This document shows positions 1-10,961 of a DNA stretch of 64,000 bases, piece by piece (within the stretch, counting starts at the first letter, position 1; every line of letters starts with the position of its first letter). Source of the stretch: Forficula auricularia (taxonomy: Eukaryota; Arthropoda; Insecta; Dermaptera; Forficulidae); NCBI GenBank assembly GCA_024734495.1, contig JALMQS010000068.1, forward strand, positions 2,016,075 through 2,080,074, read 5' to 3'. The notes beneath the pieces are model-generated. The model was not told where the DNA came from, did no database searches, and saw only the letters and a program-made list of their open reading frames with translations. The translations under genes and the position numbers were made by a program.

Positions 1-67
1 TTTTCCTTTTTTCTGATTTTCTAAAAAAAGGGACTAACGATTTTTTTTTAATTGCTGAATTTATTAA

Positions 68-211
68 GGGCCTGTTGTATGTCGCAAAGTAAATGCTTTT
101 TACAAGTGACAATCAGTGCCTGTCATCCGATTGGCCATCCCAGTCCCTCCATTTACCATCTACCCTTTGTCACTTGTAAAAAGCATTTACTTTGCGACAT
201 ACAACCGGCCC
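68..211. mobile_element. Palindromic MITE, copy 1
   Basis: 144 bp whose ends GGGCCTGTTGTATGTCGC and GCGACATACAACCGGCCC are inverted repeats extending about 45 bp. It is flanked by TTAA on both sides (64-67 and 212-215). The same family recurs at 50131-50323. Superfamily is ambiguous: TTAA suggests piggyBac, but the second copy shows only TAA, as in PIF/Harbinger. Confidence 0.8.
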
Positions 212-219
212 TTAAGTGT

Positions 220-960
220 CATAAGTTGTTATTCGTTTATAAATTTTAATCCGATTGAAATAAAGGAAGAGGGTGTAAATTAGGAGTGTCACAAAATAAA
301 TATTTTAATCTCTATACTGTGAGTAGACCTTTGGGATTTAAAACTTAAGCTATCTAGAACCTCAAGATTTTGGATACATTTTTTGTTTCACAATGAGAAT
401 ATTATTAATTTTTCTATAATAAACTTTTCAAGTAAATCTCTAGTGAAAGACATATAACTTGTATAATAGGAAACTTTTCTTAAAATGCAAAAATTTGTTA
501 TTCATTGACTAATGGCTAGTAATTAACTCATCTTAATTTTGGGATAATTCAATCATTCCTTTACAAAGTAATTTTTTAATTCTAATAAAATTATACTTTC
601 CATGAATTGAATGAATATTTTAAAATTATCTGTTTTTAATTATTTTTCAAGATCTCGAAAATGTTGGAATAATTAAGCCAGCCAGACTTTAGATTAGATT
701 GAAAGACGCAGCCTCGCCTGCATTCTCTAGGGTATGCATTCAAATAGAACGCTCTGTGTTTCAGGTTGCATCACCAGGCGGCGTTCAATATTCATTAATT
801 TCGGAGCTTATACCAGAGTAAAAATATTTTGTATTTTAATCGTTCATATCTCGTCTACGGTAAGTCGCAGAAAGTTAACCTAGCTAGAGGCTAGAAGAAA
901 TACTTCAAGATTTTGGCTAAAATCGAAGAAAGTGATGTTTCACTTCTTGAAGATTTTTGG
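220..960 (+). repeat. Dispersed repeat family with ATTGAAATAAAGG core
   Basis: This stretch (CATAAGTTGTTATTCG, then a region around ATTGAAATAAAGGAAGAGG, then TCATATCTCGTCTACGG and CTAGAGGCTAGAAG) recurs, partly or fully, at about 30530-30670, 31430-31560, 39950-40110 and, inverted and doubled, at 47890-48590. No terminal repeats or coding capacity are evident, so the type is unknown. Confidence 0.6.
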
Positions 961-1379
961 TATTTTTGCAATTTCGGCTTTTTTCCGGCTTTCTCAAAAT
1001 GGCTTGGGGGAAACCCAAATCGAAGTAATTTGAACGCAGAAAATTGGTATGATGATTTCAAATAAGGCGAACACTAATGTGAAAGTCGTGTGGTGCCAAC
1101 ACCAGTTTATTAGGAATATGTTTGGACAACGTGCCAAAATGGAAAAAGTTGTTTGCATTTATTGGGCCTGCCATAATTTCACTTTTACCTGGAACGCGTT
1201 TATGGCTTGAAACATCGTATCGATAAGTTGGTTTTCCCATTGAAGAAGCGTGTTTAAGTCATTTAAATGAACAGTCAAATCTACAAAATAAAGTAAAGAC
1301 AATTTTGAAAAATTTTCTTTACTTTATTTAAAATGAACCCACACCATTCTCTCTTAACAAAAAATAAAAATCTACCAAA

Positions 1380-2442
1380 AATGCTTAATCTTCTAGCCAG
1401 TTTGCATCTTCAAGTTCTGGCATAGATTTTCCTTTCGATATCGTAAAAGATTTAATTTCATTAAATCATAAAATATTTTTAGCATTTGTCCTGTAAAGTA
1501 TACAATATTGCTATACTTAGTATTAACATTTTTGAGAAGTTCTTTAAATTGGCGATGATTTAATCAGCGGGCTCATAAAATTCACAGTGTTGACGACGAT
1601 TCGCATTACATGATTCAATTTCAAAGCTTTCTCGAATAAATTTTCTTTGTGTAATATGTAATAGTACTTCATCAAAGGAGAGTCTTCTATTAATTTTACA
1701 AACCGCTCTTTTTTTACCTAACACAGCTGAGGCACAATCCGTAACTATAACAGATATTTTGGAAAGTGACAAAGAAAATCGCGTTAATGTTTCTTTCTCT
1801 GCTTCAAATTAATCTCTTGATTTTGTCATGTCTTTTAATGGCACTAAAGATACCATTTCTTCAGTTAGACTAAATTAATACCTCTAATAAAAATGGCAAA
1901 TTGAGTCGTATCAGTTTCATCCACGGCCAAAGAATAATATTTAAACACAGAGAATTTACTAATCATCACTTTCTATATATTTCCCGAGATGGTCAATTCT
2001 CCTGGAAATAGTTTGATGAGACAAACTGATTTTAGAAATATCACCCCTCTTTTCTGGGCAAATTATTTCTGCAACCTTTTCCATGCATTCCTTAATAAAC
2101 TCGCTATCAGAAAATAGTTTCGATTTTATGGTAATTAAATTTGCGACTACATAACTAGCCTTCACAAAAAGAGTTGTAATGTTGCTAAAAAACTTTTGTT
2201 GATATATTATAAGACTTTTTTTAGTACCATTTCATGGTCTTAGCGACACATCTTTGGGACGCATTCCTTGTTATGTATCGAATTTGGAAGCATGTTTTTA
2301 TGCATACTGCTTTCTCCAATTATACTATTTGAAGACAGGTATTGAAACACGACAAATTAAGCAGTGCCTCACCTTTCACTTCATTCAAGAAAAAAGTAGT
2401 CCTCTGAAATAACCTTCTTTCATCGATATATTTCCTTTTCAT
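1380..2442 (-). pseudogene. Decayed hAT-type transposase (GTF2IRD2-like)
   Basis: Reading leftward from the ATG at 2442, broken frames carry the landmarks of the hAT-derived GTF2IRD2/ZBED-type family: MKRKYIDERR followed by FFLNEVKGEALL, then KASYVVANLI, SEFIKECMEKVAEIICPEK and ISLSHQTISRRIDHL (2165-1959), then SLAVDETDTTQFAIFIRG around 1910, ISVIVTDCASAVLGKK near 1750, and VYFTGQMLKIFYDL near 1490. Stop codons, frameshifts and an internal deletion after LGKKRAV make it nonfunctional. No terminal inverted repeats were identified, so element borders are uncertain. Confidence 0.85.
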
Positions 2443-2551
2443 TAGAAACTGTTTTTTGTTGAATCCTGATGTTTAAATGTTCAAATTAATAATAAAAACT
2501 AGTAAAAAAAAATTTACTTATCTTAAATTTTACTACCTATTTACTATCTTT

Positions 2552-3265
2552 AGTTTGTGCATGGGGTCCTCTCGGGAAGTGCGCCCGACTACCTCGGTCG
2601 TGCGCTAGTCTGTGGGCCGTCGGAGCGGGCGCGTGCACTGGTCTGTCCACCCGACAGGAGCAAGATGGTGGCGGATTCTTTCAAAGTGACGGCGACGAAA
2701 GTGTGGAACGCATTGCCGGTTGAATTGAGGAGGATAGTGCGCCCTGACCGTTTTGAGACAGAACTCCACCGGCATTTAGCCTAGCAATCCCGGTGCATTC
2801 AGCGAGGTTTAAACTAGCAGCCAACCAGTACACTTCGCCCTGAAGAAGCAGAGCTACGGAGGCACCTAGCCTAATATATATATATATATGTTTGTTTTTA
2901 TATCCTATATATTGTTATTTTTTTTGTTTTTATATCCTATACATTGTTATTTTTTTTGTTTTTATATCCTGTTTATTGTAATTTTTTTTTTGTTCTTATA
3001 TCCTATATATTGTAATTTTTTTTGTTCTTATATCCTATATGTTGTAATTTTTTTCTTTTTCTCCTCCTCTCTTTCTATATATTTTGTATCTTTTTTATTT
3101 GTGTTTCATATATTAAGTATGTATTTTTCTTCTTTTTGATTTTTTTGTTTTTTCTTATATTGTTTTAATTAATTTTTTTGTAAATATTCTGGTCTAAAAT
3201 TGTACATTAAAGGGGCTAGATGGCCCTATAGATGCAATGTTTTAATAAATAAATAAATAAAATAA
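2552..3265 (+). mobile_element. 5'-truncated non-LTR retrotransposon (LINE) 3' end
   Basis: The open frame to 2781 encodes the usual C-terminus of a LINE reverse-transcriptase protein: DYLGRALV, then FKVTATKVWNALPVELRR and a final HRHLA before the stop. The WNxLPxxLR signature is typical of the Jockey/CR1/L2 group. Downstream are (AT)n, a T-rich tandem array at 2888-3060 with units containing TTTTTATATCCTATA, and an A-rich AATAAATAAATAAA tail at 3243-3265. GC content (about 60%) of the coding part contrasts with the surrounding AT-rich DNA. Confidence 0.85.
2888..3060 (+). repeat. T-rich minisatellite in LINE 3' region
   Basis: About five imperfect units of roughly 35 bp with the core TTTTTATATCCTATA followed by a T-run. 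It creates an artefactual hydrophobic open frame. Confidence 0.8.
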
Positions 3266-3282
3266 AAAGAAACAATTATTTT

Positions 3283-3404
3283 ATATATTGAAGGAGACAA
3301 TAAAAAAGTTGTTGTCTTCTGCTGGAATTATAAATTTTATTTATTTATAACGAGACTATAGTTTCCAGCAGAAGACACACTCTTTATTGTCTCCTTCAAT
3401 ATAT
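3283..3404. mobile_element. Small foldback element (GAAGGAGACAA family), copy 1
   Basis: Ends ATATATTGAAGGAGAC and GTCTCCTTCAATATAT are inverted, and the arms also share GTCTTCTGCTGGAA / TTCCAGCAGAAGAC. Single-arm copies lie at 17489-17548 and 30431-30488. Confidence 0.75.
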
Positions 3405-3846
3405 AAAAATTCTCTACTCTCGGCAAAAACTTTCAATTTAATTATTTTATAACCTATCCGTCAACCATCTGGGGACTAAAAGTAAAAATTAATATTTAAT
3501 TATATTCAAACGCCTCCGAATCTTTCGAACCCCGGCTGATCCTTTTGTCTACATATAATAAAAAAATATTTTCTTCGTTCCCTAATTTAAATTAATATTG
3601 AATCTTTGTGAAAATTCTTATTGAGGCTTATGCCATTGAAATAAATAAATAAAAAAATAAAATAAAATTTGTCGGGGGTTTGTTTGCGCGTCTATTGAGC
3701 CGCCGGTTGGACATCCTTGCTCTATATAGTAATCGCCAACGCTCAGAATCGAGTGTGACACACAAAAAAAAGATACATAGATATAAATAAATAAATAAAT
3801 ATATATATATTATGTATATATATATATTATATATATATACACTCAC

Positions 3847-3891
3847 CGATTCTCCTTTATCCCCTTTTTCTCCTTTTTGGCCCGGATAACC
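3847..3891 (-). CDS. Collagen exon 11 (last in window)
   Basis: A 45-nt exon encoding five perfect triplets: GYP GQK GEK GDK GES. The acceptor is preceded by AATTTCTTTAAG and the donor is GTGAGT, so both splice sites look functional. Phase 0 at both ends. The three GXK triplets in a row make it lysine-rich, typical of hydrophilic triple-helix segments. Only 67 bp of intron separates it from exon 10. The message continues past the donor, but I find no further Gly-X-Y exon in 1-3846. Confidence 0.9.
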
Positions 3892-3958
3892 CTTAAAGAA
3901 ATTTTAATTAGAAAACATTTTTTCTTTTAATAATAGATTAAAAATTAGATTCACTTAC

Positions 3959-4048
3959 TGGAGGACCTGGAAGTCCAGGCGGTCCCATTAAACCAGGAGG
4001 TCCAATATCTCCGTATTCACCTTTTTCTCCTTTTGGTCCTGATTGACC
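3959..4048 (-). CDS. Collagen exon 10
   Basis: A 90-nt exon of ten uninterrupted Gly-X-Y triplets, from GQS GPK GEK to GLP GPP. Acceptor TTTTTATCCGTAG, donor GTAAGTGA. Phase 0/0. The C-terminal half is proline-rich (GPP GLM GPP GLP GPP), which favours a stable helix; Y-position prolines are the expected prolyl-4-hydroxylase substrates. It lies between introns of only 74 and 67 bp, so exons 9-11 form a compact cluster unlike the rest of the gene. Confidence 0.93.
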
Positions 4049-4122
4049 CTACGGATAAAAACAGAAAATGGTTATCACATAAATAGTTTTTTCTTTTAAA
4101 AACTCAAGATAGAGTTACTTAC

Positions 4123-4211
4123 AGGAAGACCAGGGGGGCCTTGAGGTCCAGCTTCACCGTTTTGACCGTCCTCGCCTTGGGGTCCAGGAGGACCCAAATC
4201 TCCTTTTGCTC
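4123..4211 (-). CDS. Collagen exon 9
   Basis: An 89-nt exon. Its first two bases (GA) complete the Gly codon begun by exon 8, giving ten triplets: GAK GDL GPP GPQ GED GQN GEA GPQ GPP GLP. Acceptor TTAATTTCAG, donor GTAAGTAA. The phase-1 start matches exon 8's phase-1 end exactly, which argues that no exon is missing between them despite the 2.6-kb intron. Confidence 0.93.
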
Positions 4212-6822
4212 CTGAAATTAACAAAGATAGTTTAAAAATATTTTATGATTTGATTAAAAATTATCCCGAAAGTCTCGAATAAATAATATATCATGCAATC
4301 CTTTTACATACATATTGTTGTTCTTTTATTTTTCAGGAGTTATCTCAACTCATGTTCTTACTTATCAATAATAAATTACATAGTAATGCTTTTCCTTGGG
4401 AATGTTATTAATATGAAATATATTCTAGTAAAGTACAGATCTATTATTTATAATAGATTTCGCAGAGCTATATTATATTTATCTAAATAGAAAAGAAACT
4501 CTACCCTTTTGTGGGACCTATTAAATTAATATAAATATTTGTTTTAATATAGTAGTATATACCCGTTCAGCACAAATAGTTTTATTATAGTGATGTTAAA
4601 TTTAGTTACACAAACAACATTTTTAACGATTTGGTAACTATTTCTGATTGTTTAACGGTAGTACAGAAATATTTTTGACAACAGTTGCATTCTAGTAGTA
4701 AAGCAACACTATCACAACTCTTTTTAAAAGAAAATGGCTGCCAAAGAACCATTTGCATATACCTATATTGGATTAATTTCATTTATTTGTTATTAAGTCT
4801 TGAAGATATATTTTATATAAATAATCAAATTATCTTAGTTCAATTTTTTTACTTTTACTTCTACTTACATAGCGAAGCATATAAGTAAATCATTGTATTT
4901 CCTATTCTAAACTAAGAAAAATGTCACGGCTTTAAGACTTTTATGAGGGTGGGGGTGTGGGAGGGGGGGGGGATAATTATAATTTGTTTAAAATATATAG
5001 AATTTTTTTTATTGGAAAAGAATTGATTTTTGGTTTGAGGTGGCAGTGCTATACGGTATATACATATATTTTTTTGTATTGCCTTGAAGTTATATAGAGT
5101 ACTAGATAGTAATGAAAAAAGAAAACGTGAAATTCTATTAATACTAGAGGTATCGTCTGCATGTGGAGTTCCTTGAGAGGGTAGTTCCCAATAATATAAA
5201 GGACTGATCACTAAAGAATTAAGAAGTTGGCTTCTCTCTCAATAATTTTAGGGTTGATATACCGGTGGATGTACCTATACAAATTTGTTCAGTTATATTA
5301 ATTCTTTAGCCTTGAAATTTCAAATATATGCCATCCTAGGGTATTCCAGCTGACATGAATGGGAGTTGCTGCTTCGAAAAAATTATACTTGAAATGTATC
5401 ATTTAAAAAAAATTAAATCCAGTAAGGTAAGGGTTTCTCCCTACTCAACTAGATGGACATCACATAGAATAGGAAAAACTTCCAATGGAATAATTAGGAA
5501 TAGAGTGAGCTGATTAAATATAGATTCATTGTTTTTGTATTAACAAATTATTAATGAAAATATCTTTAGAAATTATTTATTTTGACTTACGACGAGAAAA
5601 TATATAAAAATTTAATATGAAAGATATTAATTTGCCGATGGTAATAGATTCAAATTTACAAGAAATCATAAGTTGCTGTCATCTATTAAATCCGATAGAA
5701 TAGAATATTATTAATTATATGTCAGAGGGGTTGTTTTTCACCCCCTCGGGAATCGAACCCGAGTGCCAGTAACAGCAATCCGGGCCATCTGGCTCACCTG
5801 CGAGATGCGAACCTCTCTGACATATGTACACGTGTAAAATATTTTACTCAAAGATTGTTATCTTAATTTGTAAAATTTCGCGATATAGTGATTCTAAATT
5901 TAAACATATAGCCATGCCATATAATTTAAATAAAGGTCGTTGAGTGTTTCGAATTTTGAAGAGATTCAAAATTCGAAGGGCAATGGAATGACTTTTCTAA
6001 TTTAATATGAAAGATATTAATTTGCCGATGGTAATAGATTCAAATTTACAAGAAATCATAAGTTGGTGTCATCTATTAAATCCGTTGGAATGGAATATTC
6101 GGGGTTCGATTCCCGAGGGGTGAAAAACAACCCCTCTGACATATAATTAATAATATTCCATTCCATCGGATTTAATAAATGACACCAACTTATGATTACT
6201 TGTAAAGATTTAATTGCAGTAAGTCACTGATTTATAAGAAAATAAAACGCTCATCAATTCAGAAAACAAATTTTAAAATAAGATCTTAAATTATATATAC
6301 CTACATTAATTGTTTCTTTGTAGAAAAAGAAAAATAATGCAGCTCTCTTTTACTAACTCAATTTGGTCGAAAATTAATTAGATTCTTCAAAAGATTATTA
6401 ATTCCAAGAGTTAAATCACTAGAATATAGGAAATAATTGTTTATAAAAGATATATTTTTATTTTTCATCATGAACTAGTGCTGTTAAAAAATTTCGATTT
6501 TAGCTAATCGGATTAATTATATCATTATATAAGTATCAATCAAATCAATTGATTTGCAATTCGTTTTATTCCTATATTGAATTGAATAGCTTTCTAAAAG
6601 TGTGATTAGTAGGAGGGATATACGATAAATAAAAATTATTTTCTAATATCAAATGAAGAATGATTATTTTGTATATTCAAGACAGGTCGAATAAGAAAAA
6701 TGTTAATTTAACTATGGAAGTGAATAAAGTGAAAATATTAATAAGCCCACACCGGGATGTTTAGGAGAAATGGAGGCAAAACGAAAAGAGGTGGTTTGGT
6801 GGTGGATGTGGTTCGTTCGTAC
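4212..6822 (-). other. Intron between collagen exons 8 and 9
   Basis: A 2.6-kb AT-rich intron. No Gly-X-Y or other recognisable coding sequence is visible. Its 3' half (on the plus axis) contains the palindromic element with a tRNA-like core at 5611-6205, and a G-run (GGGAGGGGGGGGGG) sits at about 4958-4971. Elsewhere I see only AT-rich sequence without recognisable structure. Confidence 0.8.
5611..6205. mobile_element. Palindromic element with tRNA-like core, copy 1
   Basis: Starts with ATGAAAGATATTAATTTGCC and a block ending near GACACCATC-type sequence that is inverted at 6140-6200; the first 90 bp are repeated again directly at 6001-6090. The minus strand at 5720-5825 holds a tRNA-like unit with a perfect Pol III B-box (GGTTCGATTCC) inside CGGGTTCGATTCCCG, and A-box-like TGGCCCGGATTG upstream. 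The unit itself is bounded by GTCAGAGAGGTT and AACCCCTCTGAC, which can pair. Same structure at 20418-20862. Confidence 0.75.
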
Positions 6823-6949
6823 CTGTGGGTCCCATTTCGCCTTTGATTCCCTTCTCCCCTTTGGGACCTTGCTCCCCTTGTTCCCCTTTGAGTCCTGGAA
6901 GTCCTGGCAAACCTCGCATTACAGCTTCACCCGAATTCCCCTTGGGCCC
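6823..6949 (-). CDS. Collagen exon 8
   Basis: A 127-nt exon with 42 codons plus one base. It reads [42 protein letters not shown] and then the first G of a Gly codon. One triplet, VMR, lacks glycine, so the repeat is interrupted once near residue 10 of the exon; such a point break is normal in non-fibrillar collagens and would be damaging in fibrillar ones. Acceptor AAATCATAG, donor GTACGAAC. The donor is weaker than the others (GTACG). The charged Lys/Glu-rich C-terminal half resembles exon 11. Confidence 0.92.
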
Positions 6950-8159
6950 CTATGATTTACATAAAAAAAATTTACTTTCCTTATTATCATAGCGAAGTAC
7001 TTGGAAAATTTCATATAAAATGAGAAATAAAAAGAAAAGACTAAGGACCTAGTCAGGTTTTGAATTAACAGATTTTTTTAATAAGCCCGCAAGCTGAATT
7101 AGGATCTGAATAAGCTACCATTAGATTAATCAGTGAAGCCGTTTAGTTTCCAGTTAATAGGATTATTACGAAGTATTAATGTTTACTTACATGGTCTGAA
7201 GAAACACCATGAGTTGACCAAAATGACCATTTGACACAAAGATACAGATGCAGTCACAATTAAAGGATGAAATTGCCTGGTTATCAACTAAGACTAGGCC
7301 TATCGTTAGTGCAGAAAAAAAAGAGTACACTAAACAAAATTATAAAGAAGCAAATTAGAAAGAAAATATTACGGTAGGTTACGACTAATTTAAACAAAAT
7401 CAACACAAATTATTAAATTAGTTTTCATGCTTATATTTATTTTATTATTTTTTATCATAGATTAATTATGATTAAATTGGAAAGTGTAAGAAAGCTAAAA
7501 ATATGTCAAGATGTTTCAATATTAAAAAAAAAGTAAACACATTTAATAAAAACTGCCACCACCATTAATTAATATATCGAAAAATATTATTAATAAATAA
7601 TGTATTAAAATAAAAAAATACTTTCTAAAGCAAAGTATGACAAAATTGTCCATTCTTAAGTCTTTTATTATTTTATGAGCAACTGAATTTTGACTGTTAG
7701 AGAGAAACAAAGACATATTATTTGGGCAAAGCGATTTTTCTTTGAACTATAGTACTACTATAATTGTTTTCATATCATATTTTATAATGAGGATATTTTT
7801 TTTAATGCAATAGAATGCAATAAGGAATTGCATTGAGAGAAGAGAAGATGAGGGTAATCAAGGCTCTCAAAGATCTGTGTGAACGTATGGAGTCTTTAGT
7901 GTGAAGATGGTAAAACGCGGAAAAGAGAAATAGAATAAAAAATTTACTTTTTTAAAATTACCTAATTCTTTTTATTATTATATAAAATGTTTCACCTAGA
8001 ACCAACACCTATCTCCTTAAAAGTTACTAATTTTTTTTCTCGATCGATTTAATCTACATTCGCATTGGCTAAAATTAAAATTCTCCCAAAATCAGATAAG
8101 CCTTGAATTTTTTTAATGATATTCATGAGAAAAGGATTTACACCAAAAAGATGCAGCTC

Positions 8160-8740
8160 TTATAGGCCAGGATTGGCCTCTGTATCGTGAAAAGAAGAAT
8201 ATGGGTTGGGTTGTACTAGAAGCTATTTGTGGTTGTAGGTCTTGAGCAGATGAATGGTTTTAGGTCTCGGAAAAGAGGGTGACAAGAAGCGAGTTCCAGT
8301 ATTTTGAGATCATAAGGATAAACGATTTAGCGAAAGCTTTGGTTTAATGCTTATCCAATTAGACAGCGAAGGGATGCTGGGCGTTTGAAATTCGTGTGTT
8401 TCTTAGAAATTAAGGTTTAATGGCGATTATACTAGACTATAATTCATCAGAATAAACACAATATTAGTATCTATAGTACAGGGAAAGGGCGGAAACGATT
8501 CTACGATGAGTGAGATATGATCTCGTCTCCTATTAGCTTAATTTTTCTATTCTGAATTGAATCCAGGGTGGCAAGAGATTGCTTGGAGTTTGAGAGAAAG
8601 CTTGCAGAGCGGGTAAGGCCAAAAGAATATTTTTATGCCAAACCATATCGAAGACCATTGAAATGTCTAAAGATACCGCGGAAGTCTTATTGCCGGCTTT
8701 ATAAGTTAGATTTGTTATAATGTCGGCCGTAGAGCGATAC
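8160..8740 (+). repeat. Unidentified dispersed repeat, copy 1
   Basis: Shares with 20115-20395 the ordered blocks GTAGGTCTTGA, GAGTTCCAGT, AGGAATAAACG-like and a region ending in a TTTGAAA-type motif. GC-richer than the flanks. No protein match recognised; could be untranslated sequence of a retroelement. Confidence 0.45.
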
Positions 8741-8747
8741 TCCTTAA

Positions 8748-9341
8748 GGAGGTTCGAGACAGCTTATCTATCTGGTTGATCTCCGAAAAATTTCTGCAGA
8801 GTGACAACTTCTGCCTACTAAATTTTTTAATAAAAAAAATTGTTAATAATGAGGTTAATTTCAAATAAAAATCTTTGTTTTGATAATATTAATAAAAAGA
8901 ATATTGAGATAAATTTTTTCTCATTATAAAAACATTTATTTAACACAAAAAACGATTTCAAGAAATAGAGTTGGAATTCTACACTAGTGCTTTTGTTATA
9001 TACTATTGGCTGCAAATACCTTTTTATTTTTACATTTATGAATAACTAATTAACTAGACTGTCAAATCTATTGAAAAATGTATCATTCGATTCATAAAAG
9101 TTGAATTATTGATCTGTATAAATTTGTTGAAAATGGTATAATTTTTATAAAAGTTATAGCAATTTTAAAAGCTCTGATCCATTTACTTCCATGTTAAAAG
9201 GACAATTTTCAATAATTTATTTCTCGGTAATGGGACAAAGATCAACTTCAAATTTTGGGAATAATTATTTCATACATCAATGATTCGATGGTAGAAATTT
9301 GAGAATTTTCTTATAAAAATGATAAACAGTCCCGAACCCCC
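8748..9341. mobile_element. TTAA-flanked (piggyBac-type) MITE, copy 1
   Basis: 594 bp beginning GGAGGTTCGAGAC and ending GTCCCGAACCCCC, flanked by TTAA at 8744-8747 and 9342-9345. The 599-bp copy at 21176-21774 is highly similar throughout. No transposase frame; the short open frames inside are AT-rich noise. Confidence 0.9.
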
Positions 9342-10547
9342 TTAAAGCCATATTGCCTAGTTAATTAGCTTATTGGATTGGAAAAGTGCCGAAGGACTTG
9401 CTCATTAATAGATTTTTTCATAATAGTGAATAGAACAGATGTGATTGCTATGGTTAGGTGTGACTTTGGAAGAATCATTTTTTTTTCTTTTCACATTTAT
9501 ATCCTATATCATGTAAAGATATTAGATATAATGTGGAAGTATTTCATTCACCTTTAGGAGTCTTGACCCTTTGAGAGCTTCTACCTCAGAGGTGAAAAAA
9601 GTGGCTGGAACGATGGAAAAATTGTACCTTGACATATGATTTTAAATCAGAGGTGAAAAGACGATCACAGAAACTGTTCCATATACTGTTAGCGCAGCCG
9701 GTTTACTCTGTAGCTATATTTTCTAGGCTAGTTATCGCTATGATGGGGCTAAGAGATAAATGGACACAGAAAGGGTTTCAAATCATTTCCGTGCTCGGTG
9801 CATTCATTATAAGAACCATCAAGTTGTAAAATATATATACGAGTAAAGTGGATCGACATTTAAACGATACTGAAATAATAATTGAATAATTCGTTTATTC
9901 TACTCAAAGATAAAACTAATTGGATTTGAATTCAATTTCTGATTTTGCAGAAAAAAATATTTTTATTTCGTCAGCTGTTAACAAAACCGAAAAAAGAAAA
10001 AATACGATATTTATACCATTTTTTTTCAATAAAATTCAACGCATCATTCCAGAGACAACTCATAAGTCTGGAAAACTTATATTATCCTATAAAACTAAAA
10101 TAAACGATCCTAAAAACAATCAGAAAATCTATAAAATAAATTTTTTAAATGTTTTTTCTCGTCCTCCAGTAAAATTGACTTTTTTGAGTTGCGAGGTGTC
10201 ACAGCTTAAGGGACGATATATTTATATTTTTACGCCCTGAAATCCAAAACTACAATAAAATTTTAATTGGATAATGATTGTTTATTTATTGATTTTTCAG
10301 GAGAGACAGCGGTCGACTAATTCCATGATTAAAGAGACTGAGACGAGTGCTTAAGGTTCTTCATTCAAATCCGGAAGGGGATATTTTTTTCATATAATTA
10401 AATATAATAAATGAAATATTTCACGTATTTTTTACAATAATTATAATAATAATAGTAGCATCATAATATTTCTCTTTATAAATCATAACTTATATGTATA
10501 TAATTATAATTATTAAGCTAAAATCGGAGTGGGTGTTCAATGTTCAT

Positions 10548-10720
10548 ATACTTGAGGACGATCGCAAAATAAGTCGATCGAAACGTCGTAGTTTTATTGT
10601 ATTATTTATTCGTGTTCAATAAATAATTATAATTAATTATGTGTGATTTTACTAAAATTTCAACACTAAATCAAACCAATCAAAAAATAAAAGCTTCAAT
10701 AGCTTCATTACTGATATACT
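10548..10720 (+). repeat. Repeat tail shared with 21.9-22.1k
   Basis: Contains GATCGAAACGTCG, then a TGTGTGATTT block and AATAAAAGCTTCAAxAGCTTCATTACT that recurs at 22025-22130. The GAAACGTCG motif is of a type I associate with hammerhead-like or Penelope-type terminal repeats; assignment is tentative. Confidence 0.5.
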
Positions 10721-10904
10721 AGTATATATACTAATAGGTAACTATAATTTTACTAATTCATTAAATTATTATAAAATAGAATAAATAGTAAAATGCAATT
10801 GAGAATTTCTTTAAGGATTATATATATATATTTCTAAGAATATTTTCTGGCCGAATTATCTTATCGAGTAACGGGTTTTTTTCCATTCTTTTTTCTCGTT
10901 TCAG

Positions 10905-10961
10905 TTGGTGTCAAGAGAGGTACTCAAGACAACGTCGAGGACCACCTGCAGCCGATTCAAG
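10905..10961 (+). other. Plus-strand exon-like stretch
   Basis: 57 nt bounded by a strong acceptor (TTTTTTCTCGTTTCAG) and donor (AAG|GTAAATAA), with GC content well above its surroundings and no stop in any frame. Length is a multiple of three. No protein family recognised and no partner exons found, so a nested plus-strand gene is unproven. Confidence 0.3.

Noticed and set aside
2888..3139. 83-codon hydrophobic frame that looks like membrane helices
   Set aside because: Translation of the T-rich minisatellite in the LINE 3' region.
5720..5825. Possible genuine tRNA gene on the minus strand
   Set aside because: No complete cloverleaf or anticodon arm; the same unit recurs inside palindromic elements, so it is a SINE-like derivative.
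6770..6955. 61-codon plus-strand frame
   Set aside because: Antisense of collagen exon 8.
9920..10240. Longest open frame in the window, 106 codons, plus strand
   Set aside because: AT-rich composition, no recognisable domain, no splice or promoter context; compatible with chance, although a species-specific gene cannot be excluded.
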